64,000 nucleotides of DNA from an uncultured Paracoccaceae bacterium (GCA_947500135.1 CANMQX010000001.1:248001-312000), one strand, 5' to 3'; counted from the first letter of the stretch, positions 44,731 to 53,452 are shown. The notes: a model not told the origin generated them from the letters alone. Translations and numbers: made by a program.

Positions 44731-45912
44731 TTAGCTGGTCGCAAACTTGAGCAGCTTGATCGCGGCAAAGTCGCTAACGGCTCCGCCCACACGCTTGGTG
44801 GCATAGAACAGGACATGCGGTTTGGCCGAGAATGGATCGCGCAGCACCCGCAGATCAGGGCGTTCGGCAACGGTGTAACCAGCGCTGAAGTCACCAAAGG
44901 CGATACCCATCGCATCATCCGCAATGTCAGGCATGTCTTCGGCAATCAGTACACGATAACCCATCAATCGGGCAGGCTCGCCCACAGCCAAACCATCGAC
45001 CCAAACAAAACGGCCGTCGGCGTCCTTCAGCTTGCGCACATGACCAGCGGTACGTGAATTCATCACAAAGGTGCCGTTTGCGCGGTACTCAGCGCCCAAC
45101 GCATAGACAAGATCCACAATGGCGTCCGCACGGGTAATGCCCCCAGCTGTGCCAGAGGGAACATAGCCAAGGCTGCCCCATGTCCAGCTATCATCAGCAA
45201 CAGACGGATAGGTCAAAAGACCCGTTGGCTTGTCGACACCATCACCGTTGATAAATGCGTCAGCCTCGGACCGGGCGAACTTGTCCGCAATGCGGCCCGC
45301 CAGCCAGCCTTCAATATCAAAGGCGCTGTCATCCAGCAGACGCTGAGACGCTTTAGGAAGCGCAGACAGTTCATGAAGCGGAATCGAGATACGTTCGATC
45401 TGTGGTGTATCAGTTTCAGTGATTGTGCTCGTCTCGGTGGCCCAGCCTGCGCCCAACTCGGAATGATCAACCAAAACATCATAGGACGTGGCGTCGACAT
45501 TCACTACATTGGAAACCGAACGGATCGATGCCGTTGAACTCAGCGTACTCTGAATGGTCTCAGCGGTCTGCGGGTCCACCAGATAGCCGCCATCAGCCGC
45601 GATATTCGTGGCAAGGGCCTTGCCTTCCATCTCAAGCCCACGCAGGGCGTCATCATCGCCCGACCGCAAATAGGCCGCAAATGCCTTCTGGTGTGGTGCA
45701 TCCTCTGCAGCAGCCGCCGCCAGCGCAGGGCGGGCATTCATCATCGTTTTTCGATCCAGCTTGTTCATCCGGTCATCCTGTTTTTGAAGTTTGGCATTCA
45801 CGCCGTGGGAAAAGTCTTTGAAATCGCTCACGAACCCGGCAATTGCCGCATTCAAAGCCTGGGCAGGAGACACATCTTCCCCGACCCGAGAATTGCTCTC
45901 AGTTGTCGTCAT
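44731..45912 (-). CDS. GTA gp5, major capsid protein (HK97 fold)
   Basis: A 393-residue HK97-family capsid. Residues ~1-105 form the helical delta/scaffold region removed by gp4 (KLQKQDDRMNKLDRKTMMN). The shell domain begins near 110 (ATNIAADGGYLVDPQTAETI), with SQRLLDDSAFDIEGWLAGRI, EADAFINGDGVDKPTGLLTY and the C-terminal FGDFSAGYTVAERPDLRVLR. ATG 45912 follows AAAGGA. The only large gap of the cluster, with strong hairpins, comes after it. Confidence 0.95.
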   Translation of the reverse strand: MTTTESNSRVGEDVSPAQALNAAIAGFVSDFKDFSHGVNAKLQKQDDRMNKLDRKTMMNARPALAAAAAEDAPHQKAFAAYLRSGDDDALRGLEMEGKALATNIAADGGYLVDPQTAETIQSTLSSTASIRSVSNVVNVDATSYDVLVDHSELGAGWATETSTITETDTPQIERISIPLHELSALPKASQRLLDDSAFDIEGWLAGRIADKFARSEADAFINGDGVDKPTGLLTYPSVADDSWTWGSLGYVPSGTAGGITRADAIVDLVYALGAEYRANGTFVMNSRTAGHVRKLKDADGRFVWVDGLAVGEPARLMGYRVLIAEDMPDIADDAMGIAFGDFSAGYTVAERPDLRVLRDPFSAKPHVLFYATKRVGGAVSDFAAIKLLKFATS

Positions 45913-45939
45913 CAATCATTCCTTTGATCGTGGCGGGGG

Positions 45940-46470
45940 TTAGTCCCGTGCCATCAAACGGCGCGCACCTTCAAATGCAGCAGCCAGGTCACGCATCGTA
46001 GTATCCGCTGGGTCATCCCCCTTGGCATCCACACGCGCATCAGGAAGCATGGGGAACGTGACCAAAGACACCTCCCACAGTTCCAGCTCAGACAACAGGC
46101 GTCCGCCTTTGCCATTCTTTTGGGCCTTCACAGTGCGATAGCCGATGGATAAACCATCAATCGCCCCAGCCCCAATCAGCGATGCAGCCTCACGACCCTT
46201 TGCAACGTCAGTCAGCAAACGGCCCTTCACCCACAATCCGCGATCATCTTCGCGAACCTCATCCCAAACGCCAATCGGTTGGGCCGGATCATGCTGCCAT
46301 AACATCTTGATGGACCGGCTCTGCGACAAAGACGCGGCATAGGCACCTTTCTCTACAGTATCGCCACCCTGGTCCGATTTCCCGAAAAGAGAGGCATAGC
46401 CGCTGATGATCGTACCATCAGTGACGGTCACCTCAGCGCCAAGGGCACAAAACTTGCGTTCCAAACTCAT
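45940..46470 (-). CDS. GTA gp4, prohead protease
   Basis: A 176-residue serine protease of the HK97-type prohead family, which trims the capsid N-terminus during assembly. Visible: ISGYASLFGKSDQGGDTVEK (about 21-40), the His of KMLWQHDPAQPIG (about 54-66), the Ser of LSIGYR (about 106-111) and ELELWEVSLVTFPM (about 124-137). I chose ATG 46470, which overlaps the gp3.5 stop by four bases. Confidence 0.93.
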   Translation of the reverse strand: MSLERKFCALGAEVTVTDGTIISGYASLFGKSDQGGDTVEKGAYAASLSQSRSIKMLWQHDPAQPIGVWDEVREDDRGLWVKGRLLTDVAKGREAASLIGAGAIDGLSIGYRTVKAQKNGKGGRLLSELELWEVSLVTFPMLPDARVDAKGDDPADTTMRDLAAAFEGARRLMARD

Positions 46471-46679
46471 AGGGGTCTCCCGCTCAGCACTTTGACAATT
46501 TCGAAAACCAGCAACCCGGCGCAGCCACAGACAATCAGCCAGATTTGCCATTCCAGACGCGACACCATGAATTCGATGCGGCCTAAGCGAACATCAACCT
46601 GCGCGAACCAGAAATCCGATACCGGTGGTTGGGTGGGCTGCCGCGGGTGGCCCTGAATATCTACAACTTTATTATCCAT
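46467..46679 (-). CDS. GTA gp3.5, small membrane-type protein
   Basis: A 70-residue protein with a hydrophilic N-terminus (MDNKVVDIQGHPRQPTQPP) and one hydrophobic helix near residues 43-63 (WLIVCGCAGLLVFEIV). It stands where orfg3.5 stands in RcGTA, between portal and protease. The role is not established. Overlaps gp3 by eight bases and gp4 by four. Confidence 0.8.
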   Translation of the reverse strand: MDNKVVDIQGHPRQPTQPPVSDFWFAQVDVRLGRIEFMVSRLEWQIWLIVCGCAGLLVFEIVKVLSGRPL

Positions 46680-47850
46680 CGCCAACCTCCAGCGCCGGCA
46701 AGCCAAGCATCGACCGCTTTTCAGCATCCGTCAGAAAACTGGCATCCGATATCCGACGCCATTGGGCATCACGTTCAACAGACAAGGCAGGGATCTGATC
46801 CAAATCAGGATGCAACACGACACGCTCATCGGCGTAATCTGATAGCCAGTTGGCAATGGACGTGACAACACGGGTCGCCAATGGCAGCACGGTCAGCCGA
46901 TAAAACGCGCGGTTCGCCTCTTGGTAATTGGCATAGGTGGCATCACCGGGAATACCCAGCAACATCGGTGGCACACCAAAAGCCACAGATATTTCACGGG
47001 CGGCGGCCTCCTTGGTTTTCTGGAATTCCATATCCGACGGGGAAAAGCCCATCGGCTTCCAGTCCAGACCGCCCTCCAGCAACATCGGGCGACCCGCATT
47101 CCGCGCGCCCTGGTGCTGTGTCTCCATTTCTCCCAGCAAGCGATCATATTGATCAGCACTCAACGACGATTGGCCATCCGCACCACGATAGACAATCGCA
47201 CCCGACGGACGGGCCGCATTGTCCAGCAGCGCCTTCGACCAGCGGGACGCGGCATTATGCACATCAATAGCTGATGCAGCCGCCTGCAATGGCGAAAACC
47301 CATAATGATCATCCTGTGGGTGGAAGATTTTGATATGACAAATCGGGCTGCGGTCTTCGGTGACAGCAAAGTGATGTTTGCGACCAGATACATGATACTC
47401 GTAACCCACCGGCCAACCGTCAGCACCGGGAACAACCTGCATCCGATCAGACCGCAATACATGCATTTCGACAGGCAGGCCATCGTCAGCAACTGCCTCC
47501 AGATAACCATTGCCGGTCAGCAGGATTTGACCAAACAAGGCTTCCAGCAATTCGGCACGGCCCTGCCCTGTGTTGGGCCGGGCCAACAGGGACAAAACCG
47601 GATGCGTGTCATAACGACGTTCGGCATTCTGCAAGACAACCGGCAATGCAGCAGCGGCTTCTGCAATCAGCTTGACCGCACGAAAGCCAATCGGGTTTCC
47701 GGTGAACCCTGTTCGGGTCAGCGAAACAACATCACGCGGGGACCAGGCCACGCGACCAGCACCGGACATCGCCATCACACGTCCCGTCGCCGAGGCTTTC
47801 ACCTCAACTTCAGATGTATCCGGCTTCGCACGGTTTAAAAAATCAAACAT
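46672..47850 (-). CDS. GTA gp3, portal protein (HK97 family)
   Basis: A 392-residue portal: SLTRTGFTGNPIGFRAVKLI near 42-61, LLARPNTGQGRAELLEALFG near 89-108, ILLTGNGYLEAV, and the C-terminal FGVPPMLLGIPGDATYANYQ. It forms the dodecameric ring through which TerL pumps DNA. I chose ATG 47850 with AAGGAG six bases upstream; the frame to 47952 adds a stretch in the spacer without family features. Confidence 0.94.
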   Translation of the reverse strand: MFDFLNRAKPDTSEVEVKASATGRVMAMSGAGRVAWSPRDVVSLTRTGFTGNPIGFRAVKLIAEAAAALPVVLQNAERRYDTHPVLSLLARPNTGQGRAELLEALFGQILLTGNGYLEAVADDGLPVEMHVLRSDRMQVVPGADGWPVGYEYHVSGRKHHFAVTEDRSPICHIKIFHPQDDHYGFSPLQAAASAIDVHNAASRWSKALLDNAARPSGAIVYRGADGQSSLSADQYDRLLGEMETQHQGARNAGRPMLLEGGLDWKPMGFSPSDMEFQKTKEAAAREISVAFGVPPMLLGIPGDATYANYQEANRAFYRLTVLPLATRVVTSIANWLSDYADERVVLHPDLDQIPALSVERDAQWRRISDASFLTDAEKRSMLGLPALEVGDG

Positions 47851-47973
47851 CCAAAACTCCTTGGTGCCAGTCGCTTGGGCCAGTCGGTCATGACCGTCTG
47901 CGAACCACGAAAAACAATTTGCATCCAATTGATTACGAAGCCGGGACACCACCGTGCGGTGCTCCGCGCAACA

Positions 47974-49380
47974 CTAGCTCAGCCCACGTATCTGGGGGTT
48001 TTGCCACGTTTTTGCGGGATCAATCATCAAATCCTGCAAGGCCCAGACCAGCGCATCCACCCGGTCGGGTGAACCCGATCCAGCGAATCCTTTGGTTGTC
48101 ATCTGGCACATCTGGTCCTCAAGCTCACCCAGACCGCGCATGTGCCTGATGCGGCCCTGCTCATACAAGGCGGCCACGGGCTCTGCGCGCGCGGACTTGC
48201 CTTTTGATGCATGCACCGAACGATAAGGTACTAACGGGTCCACCTGGCGGATCACGGCCTCAACCATATCTCCACCCTGATTAACCTCCGCCACAAGGCG
48301 ATCCGCGCCATGTCGGCGCATGGCCTTGATCGCTGCGGTCGCCCAATCCAGCGGGCGGGCCGCAGGGATAGACGCATCCTCCAGCACATAGGCGCGCCAT
48401 GTATGTACCGGTCCATCCATCACGGCACCGACGACAGCAATACCGCATTCGTCAGAACCGGCATGCGCCGTCCCCGGCGGATCAACGGCAACCACAACGC
48501 GATCCAATGTGGGATGCGTGGTCGTCTGACAATCTGCCAATTGCCCGGGCGACCATAGGGCACCATCAATTTCCGTCAGCATCGCGCCATCGATTTCCTG
48601 ACGACCCAGCGATGTGCCGCCATAGCGCGCTTCGATCTCGGCCAGAAAACCGGGGGCCAGATTGGCCCTGTTGGCGTGAGTCGGGGCATGGGTCGTCACT
48701 GTGGTATCAGCGGCCATCAAATCACGCAGGACCGCAACACGCCTCGGGGTGGTAGTGATACAAGCACGCGGGTTCTGACCCAGCCGCAGACAAAACTGCA
48801 CCATATCCCAAGTGTCGCGGCCGTTGCGCCATTTGGCCAACTCGTCAGCCCAGACCGCATCAAATTGCGGACCACGCAAGGTCTCGGGCTCGTGGGCTGA
48901 AAACAGCTGTGCCGTCGCACCATTCGGCCAGACCAGCAGACGACGGCCCGACACCCATTCAGGGCGCCGGTCAGGTGGGCTAACGGCCATGATGCCACTT
49001 TCTCCAAAGACCATGACCTCCCTTGCCTGCTCTATCGTTTCGGCGACAAAACCAACGCGACGCGCTTCGCCCCGCGCACCGGGCGTCGGCCCCTCGATCA
49101 TGGAACGAACCCACTCGGCCCCAGCCCGCGTCTTGCCAGCACCGCGACCGCCCAGAATGACCCAGTTTCGCCAGTCACCTTCCGGCGGCAACTGATGCGG
49201 CATGGCCCAGAAATCAAACAGATGCGGCAGTGCCACAAGCTGGGCAGCACTCAGCCCTGTCAGAAACTCGGTCTGACGCGATTGCCGCGCGGAGGCGATC
49301 AAGTTGGCTCCCGATTTCAGCGCGCAGCGCGACAAGGTCGATCTCTTGGCCCGCGATGGATTTTCCGGATTGGGCATCAT
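47974..49380 (-). CDS. GTA gp2, terminase large subunit
   Basis: A 468-residue DNA-packaging motor. The N-terminal ATPase has Walker A GGRGAGKTRAGAEWV (about 81-95) and Walker B with FDAVWADELAKW (about 180-191); the C-terminal nuclease has VVAVDPPGTAHAGSDECGIA (about 300-319) and DRVDALVWALQDL near 441-453. ATG 49380 (or 49377) stands behind GAGGAGG but gives a 167-base overlap with gp1; TTG 49302, behind GGGAG, is an alternative start that would reduce it. Ends 123 bases before the portal gene. Confidence 0.93.
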   Translation of the reverse strand: MMPNPENPSRAKRSTLSRCALKSGANLIASARQSRQTEFLTGLSAAQLVALPHLFDFWAMPHQLPPEGDWRNWVILGGRGAGKTRAGAEWVRSMIEGPTPGARGEARRVGFVAETIEQAREVMVFGESGIMAVSPPDRRPEWVSGRRLLVWPNGATAQLFSAHEPETLRGPQFDAVWADELAKWRNGRDTWDMVQFCLRLGQNPRACITTTPRRVAVLRDLMAADTTVTTHAPTHANRANLAPGFLAEIEARYGGTSLGRQEIDGAMLTEIDGALWSPGQLADCQTTTHPTLDRVVVAVDPPGTAHAGSDECGIAVVGAVMDGPVHTWRAYVLEDASIPAARPLDWATAAIKAMRRHGADRLVAEVNQGGDMVEAVIRQVDPLVPYRSVHASKGKSARAEPVAALYEQGRIRHMRGLGELEDQMCQMTTKGFAGSGSPDRVDALVWALQDLMIDPAKTWQNPQIRGLS

Positions 49381-49594
49381 GTGCCTCCTCTGCCGCCAAA
49401 ACACTCAGGTGGGCGGTGTGCAATTCATTCAACTTGGCGATAATGGCGGTCTGATACCGAAGGTCATCTGCACCAAGGTCGTCAATCATCTGTTCCAACT
49501 TGTGGCGGACGACGCCAAAGAGTCGGGTAATTTCAGCAATGCGCGCCTGCGCGTCGCATTGGTCCTGCAATCTGCGTTCGTTCAATTCAGTCAT
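49214..49594 (-). CDS. GTA gp1, terminase small subunit
   Basis: A 126-residue helical protein, MTELNERRLQDQCDAQARIA at the start, with a charged coiled region (about 25-80) and the conserved end EIDLVALRAEIGSQLDRLRA (about 89-108), the region thought to meet TerL in RcGTA-type TerS. I chose ATG 49594; the longer frame to 49678 enters the promoter region. First gene of the GTA cluster; its 3' third overlaps the 5' end of TerL in another frame. Confidence 0.85.
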   Translation of the reverse strand: MTELNERRLQDQCDAQARIAEITRLFGVVRHKLEQMIDDLGADDLRYQTAIIAKLNELHTAHLSVLAAEEAHDAQSGKSIAGQEIDLVALRAEIGSQLDRLRAAIASDRVSDRAECCPACGTAASV

Positions 49595-49729
49595 GATTAA
49601 TCGGACCTGTAAGGAAACTTCCGTTACAGTCGAGCGGCAAAGCCCAATAAAACTTGGTTCAAGCTCGCCTTCTAGCACGCTCAGAATAGGTTTCAGGGCG
49701 TCTACAAGTCAATCAATCTGGGGTTGCGT

Positions 49730-49739
49730 ACCGTACGGT
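49730..49739. promoter_or_regulatory. 10-base palindrome ACCGTACGGT before the GTA cluster
   Basis: A perfect palindrome 136 bases upstream of gp1. The identical 10-mer occurs at 29180-29189, also intergenic, 146 bases before the aldolase gene; a one-base variant (ACCGCACGGT) is at 61710-61719 beside a dispersed-repeat copy. It may be a regulator site for the GTA promoter; unproven. Confidence 0.4.
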
Positions 49740-49742
49740 GCA

Positions 49743-49765
49743 GTTAAGATTTCACTAATCTTAAC
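49743..49765. terminator. Hairpin between mltG and the GTA promoter
   Basis: GTTAAGATT (49743-49751) pairs perfectly with AATCTTAAC (49757-49765), loop of five, seven bases after the mltG stop on the minus strand. AT-rich and without a T run, it may be an mltG end signal or a protein site in the GTA promoter. Confidence 0.5.
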
Positions 49766-49771
49766 AGAGTG

Positions 49772-50935
49772 TTACCCATCACTCCCGTTGGCGCGCTCTG
49801 TCTCAATCTCGCGCCAGCGGGCGACATTGCGGTTGTGATCATCAAGATTGGTGGCAAAGGCATGACCACCCGACCCGTCAGCCACGAAAAAGATGTATTC
49901 GGTGCTGTCAGGGTCAAGTGCGGCCTCGATACTGGCGCGGCCTGGATTGGCAATCGGGGTTGGTGGCAGCCCATCAATCACATAGGTATTCCACGGGGTT
50001 TCAGCACGTAGCTCACTTTGCCGCAAGCCGCGACCAAGGACACCCTCGCCGCGCGTGATGCCGTAAATGACGGTCGGGTCAGTCTGCAACTTCATGCCCC
50101 GGTTCAAACGATTTACAAAAACGCTCGCCACCTGGCGGCGTTCATCTGCAACGCCGGTCTCTTTTTCAATGATACTGGCCAGAACCATCGCCTCTTCCGG
50201 TGTCTCAAGCGGCAGTCCCTCAACACGCCCGGCCCAAGCCTCAGCCAGAATTTGCGTCTGGGTTGACGCCATTAGCGCCAAGACCGACGACACCGGCTGT
50301 CCTTCGGTCAGGTCATAGCTTTGCGGGGCAAGACTACCTTCGGCAGGTATTTCAGTGACATCCGATTGCAGCAAATCCAATTCGCCCAGCGAATAGGCAA
50401 TCTGCCAACTCGTCACCCCTTCAGCAACGACCACCTGATAAGTTGTATCAGTCGCCTCACGCACTTCAGTGTATTCAGCAGGCACTTCTGCATCTTCAAC
50501 ATTAAAGCTGACAATTTCGACGAAACGGTTTGAGCTCGGATCCAACTCGCGAACATCGACCAGCGTGCGGTTGACGCCAATCCGATAGATGACCTCTGTC
50601 CCGCAAGTGTTACGGCCACCGCGTGTTACGATATCGACAATCTCTTGCATCGATGCGCCTTCCGGCACCCGAAAACTACCGGCCTTCAACTGACCTGACT
50701 TATCAGAATAGTCAGCCCCCATGCGGAAAATCGTGGGCGAACTAACGGCTTCTTTCTCAACCAACTGGTCTGCAACGCTGCGCATGTTTGAACCGGGCGA
50801 TACCCGCAAACATATCGCTTGCGCCAACGGTCCGTCCTGCCGGTATTGGTTGGTGCCCCATGTGACAACACCAACAAGCAAAAACAACGCAACAATCAGA
50901 AATGTCAGCGCGTTAGCAGCGATATGGCGCCACAT
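49772..50935 (-). CDS. mltG: Endolytic murein transglycosylase
   Basis: A 387-residue inner-membrane-anchored enzyme (helix at about 7-27) that cuts nascent glycan strands and sets their length. A LysM-like N-domain (about 38-110) is followed by the YceG catalytic domain: ASIIEKETGVADERRQVASV with the catalytic Glu (about 252), LQTDPTVIYGIT, SPYNTY-like TPWNTYVIDGLPPTPIANPG and YIFFVADGSGGHAFA. Its start overlaps the fabF stop by one base (TGATG), a conserved fabF-mltG arrangement. Confidence 0.95.
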   Translation of the reverse strand: MWRHIAANALTFLIVALFLLVGVVTWGTNQYRQDGPLAQAICLRVSPGSNMRSVADQLVEKEAVSSPTIFRMGADYSDKSGQLKAGSFRVPEGASMQEIVDIVTRGGRNTCGTEVIYRIGVNRTLVDVRELDPSSNRFVEIVSFNVEDAEVPAEYTEVREATDTTYQVVVAEGVTSWQIAYSLGELDLLQSDVTEIPAEGSLAPQSYDLTEGQPVSSVLALMASTQTQILAEAWAGRVEGLPLETPEEAMVLASIIEKETGVADERRQVASVFVNRLNRGMKLQTDPTVIYGITRGEGVLGRGLRQSELRAETPWNTYVIDGLPPTPIANPGRASIEAALDPDSTEYIFFVADGSGGHAFATNLDDHNRNVARWREIETERANGSDG

Positions 50936-52203
50936 CAGCTGACTTTCCCAAAGATGACGCTGGCATTCGTACCGCCAAAGCCAAAGGAGTTCGACAAGGC
51001 AATGTCGATTTTTGTCTCATGCTTGGCATTAGCACATAGATGAACGGGTGTATTCGCCGCCCCCTCAGCCGGGTTATCCAGATTGATCGTGGGCGGGGCC
51101 ACCTGATCACGGATTGCCAGAATCGAAAACACAGCTTCAATCGCGCCAGCGGCACCAAGCAAATGGCCGGTCGCCGATTTGGTCGAGGACATCGTCAAAC
51201 CTGATGCCCCATCCCCCATCAACCGCTCAACAGCACCAAGCTCAATTGTGTCAGCCATGGTCGATGTCCCGTGCGCATTCACGTAATCAATCTGGCTAGG
51301 CTCAATACCCGCGTTGCGACAGGCCGCGCGCATGGCACGCTCGGCACCTTCATGATCTGGCGGCGGGGCTGTTATGTGATGCGCATCACCGCTCAACCCA
51401 TAGCCCAGTATTTCGGCGTAGATTTTCGCGCCGCGGGCCTTGGCATGTTCATATTCTTCCAAAACGACCACACCAGCACCTTCGCCCATGACAAAACCAT
51501 CGCGGTCGTTGTCCCACGGACGGCTGGCCTTGGTCGGGTCATCATTATATTTTGTGCTCAAGGCTTTACATGCATTGAAGCCAGCGATGCCAAGCTCGCA
51601 GATTGCAGCCTCCGCACCGCCCGCAATCATAACCTCTGCATCGCCATGCTGAATCAGGCGGGACGCGTCACCAATCGCATGCGCACCCGTCGAACAGGCA
51701 GTCACAACAGCGTGGTTCGGGCCACGGAACCCGTATTTGATCGATACCTGACCGGAAATCAGATTGATCAACGCGCCCGGCACGAAAAACGGCGACACGC
51801 GACGCGGGCCCTTTTCAGCCATCATGTTAGCCGTGTTGGCAATGGAATTCAGGCCACCAATACCCGATCCAATCATGACGCCGGTACGCTCCAAATCTTC
51901 ACGATCCTCAGGGGCCCAACCGGCATCCTTGATCGCCTGCTCAGCAGCAGCCAATCCAAACAGGATAAAGGTATCGACCTTCCGCTGCTCCTTTGGCTCT
52001 AAATAATCATCAGCATTGAACGTACCGTCAGTTCCGTCGCCCAGCGGAACCTCACAGGCATATTGGGTCGTGACACGTTCGGGGTCAAAGGTCTGGATGC
52101 GACCGGCACCAGACTGACCATCAAGAATCCGCTTCCAGGACGCTTCCACACCATTTGCAAGTGGGGTCACCAGACCCAAGCCTGTAACTACAACGCGACG
52201 CAT
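50935..52203 (-). CDS. fabF: 3-oxoacyl-[ACP] synthase II
   Basis: A 422-residue condensing enzyme elongating acyl-ACP with malonyl-ACP. Catalytic Cys170 in AVVTACSTGAHAIGDA; the two His lie in YVNAHGTSTMADTIELGAVE (about 311) and SATGHLLGAAGAIEAVF (about 348); the end is SNSFGFGGTNASVIFG. Normal length. It belongs with fabD, fabG and acpP upstream, although an opposite-strand gene now separates it from acpP. Confidence 0.97.
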   Translation of the reverse strand: MRRVVVTGLGLVTPLANGVEASWKRILDGQSGAGRIQTFDPERVTTQYACEVPLGDGTDGTFNADDYLEPKEQRKVDTFILFGLAAAEQAIKDAGWAPEDREDLERTGVMIGSGIGGLNSIANTANMMAEKGPRRVSPFFVPGALINLISGQVSIKYGFRGPNHAVVTACSTGAHAIGDASRLIQHGDAEVMIAGGAEAAICELGIAGFNACKALSTKYNDDPTKASRPWDNDRDGFVMGEGAGVVVLEEYEHAKARGAKIYAEILGYGLSGDAHHITAPPPDHEGAERAMRAACRNAGIEPSQIDYVNAHGTSTMADTIELGAVERLMGDGASGLTMSSTKSATGHLLGAAGAIEAVFSILAIRDQVAPPTINLDNPAEGAANTPVHLCANAKHETKIDIALSNSFGFGGTNASVIFGKVS

Positions 52204-52422
52204 ATTCTGCCCTCACCTTTTGGCGTATTTCCGACCCCTGATACCCTAGCCCGGACCATAGGGGCAAGAGCGCAGGACGGCTTCCCTCTCTGGTAGGCAA
52301 GATCACCTGCACACCCCGGCAGCAAATGGTAAAACACAAGGAAATCGAAGTGATTCATACGTTTTCACGTCAGCTTAACCCCAGCCTGTTAAGTGAATTG
52401 TCTTTCTGAACAGGTAGAAGAC

Positions 52423-53019
52423 GTGAACGCCAACCTTTCGACGCTTTGCCTAATTGCGCTGCTCTGGTTTGGGGTAAGCCCCGCCATGGCCAATTGCAGG
52501 GTGCTCGACCTCGTCGACCGAATTCACACATTGCAAATGCGGCTTATCATCAGCCCCGACACACCATCATTCCAATCGGATATCCGCTTGATACGGCGCT
52601 ACGCAGGGATGCTGGATGACGATATGCTTCTTGACGCAGTGGACGCATTTGGCTTTTCACGGCAAGGCATGACGACGATGCGGTATTCTGCTTATGTCCA
52701 GGATTTGCTCAATCAAACCAGCATTGACGATATCGAAACAGCGCGGCGGCACTATCAGGACCCAAGCGTGTTGAATAATATCGAAAGCATGACTGGCTAT
52801 CTGGATAATTTGCGCTGCACTGCGGTCGAAATCGCCAACACACCAATGCCAGAACCGTCAGTCGAAGATTTTGGACAAGGGCTGCGCGATTCGATCCGTG
52901 AAAAACTGGACTGGCGAATTGCGCTGATCGGGATTGCGCTGATCACAGGGGTCATTCTACTAGGCCGCATTCGGTCATACCCGCAGCCACGCGACTGGCC
53001 CTCACAAGATGTCGACTAA
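52423..53019 (+). CDS. Membrane-anchored periplasmic protein related to the PilZ protein's sensor part
   Basis: A 198-residue protein. The signal peptide ends near AMA/N at about 23. A helical periplasmic domain (about 25-135) is bounded by two cysteines, and a membrane helix lies near 163-182. The domain resembles that of the gene at 62914-63837: IHTLQM here against VHLLQL there, and a TGYLDNLRC end against TGQYLYSLGC. No cytoplasmic effector domain is present. GTG 52423 (MNANLSTLCL) follows AGGTAGAAG; the longer frame from 52393 blurs the signal peptide. It lies on the opposite strand between acpP and fabF. Confidence 0.65.
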   Translation: MNANLSTLCLIALLWFGVSPAMANCRVLDLVDRIHTLQMRLIISPDTPSFQSDIRLIRRYAGMLDDDMLLDAVDAFGFSRQGMTTMRYSAYVQDLLNQTSIDDIETARRHYQDPSVLNNIESMTGYLDNLRCTAVEIANTPMPEPSVEDFGQGLRDSIREKLDWRIALIGIALITGVILLGRIRSYPQPRDWPSQDVD

Positions 53020-53047
53020 CTGCGACACCCATATCGCCCAAAAGAAA

Positions 53048-53074
53048 CGGCGCCCCAAACAAGTTGGGACGCCG
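53048..53074 (-). terminator. acpP terminator
   Basis: CGGCGCCCCAA (53048-53058) pairs with TTGGGACGCCG (53064-53074) with one mispair that is G-U in RNA. On the minus strand TTTCTTTT follows, 22 bases after the acpP stop. It may also stop the convergent gene. Confidence 0.75.
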
Positions 53075-53095
53075 CGGTAAAGGTCGATACGGCTT

Positions 53096-53329
53096 TTACT
53101 GCGCGCCGTTGATGAATTTAACCGCGTCACCAAAAGTTTGGATCGTTTCGGCCGCATCATCAGGGATTTCGATCCCGAATTCCTCTTCAAATGCCATAAC
53201 CAGCTCGACTGTGTCCAAGCTGTCAGCACCCAGATCATCGATGAAAGACGCAGCTTCCGTAACCTTGTCTTCTTCAACACCAAGATGTTCTACAACGATC
53301 TTGCGCACCCGGTCTGCAACGTCGCTCAT
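53096..53329 (-). CDS. acpP: Acyl carrier protein
   Basis: A 77-residue acidic carrier of growing acyl chains. The phosphopantetheine site is Ser37 in [19 protein letters not shown]; helices and acidic surface are as in bacterial ACP. ATG 53329 follows GAGGAAT. Third gene in the fabD-fabG-acpP order, with its own terminator, which would allow the high level expected for ACP. Confidence 0.97.
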   Translation of the reverse strand: MSDVADRVRKIVVEHLGVEEDKVTEAASFIDDLGADSLDTVELVMAFEEEFGIEIPDDAAETIQTFGDAVKFINGAQ

Positions 53330-53442
53330 GTCAATTCCTCATGTCTTTCTGGGCCTATGCCCGTTCTACTGTGGGTGTTTCACCCGTCGTTCGTGCCCCG
53401 TCCATTCAGGGGCGTTACCAATCTGCGCAGCAAACATCTGAC

Positions 53443-53452
53443 GTGACGTCAC
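53443..53452. promoter_or_regulatory. Palindrome GTGACGTCAC in the fabG-acpP gap
   Basis: A perfect 10-base palindrome, 114 bases before the acpP start, in a 195-base gap that probably contains a separate acpP promoter. Its meaning is unknown. Confidence 0.3.

Noticed and set aside
35432-49594. Prophage
   Set aside because: No integrase, repressor, replication or lysis genes and no attachment repeats; gene content and order fit a gene transfer agent.
52393-52422. Upstream GTG start for the periplasmic-domain gene
   Set aside because: It would put ten polar residues before the signal peptide and lacks a ribosome-binding site; GTG 52423 is better placed.
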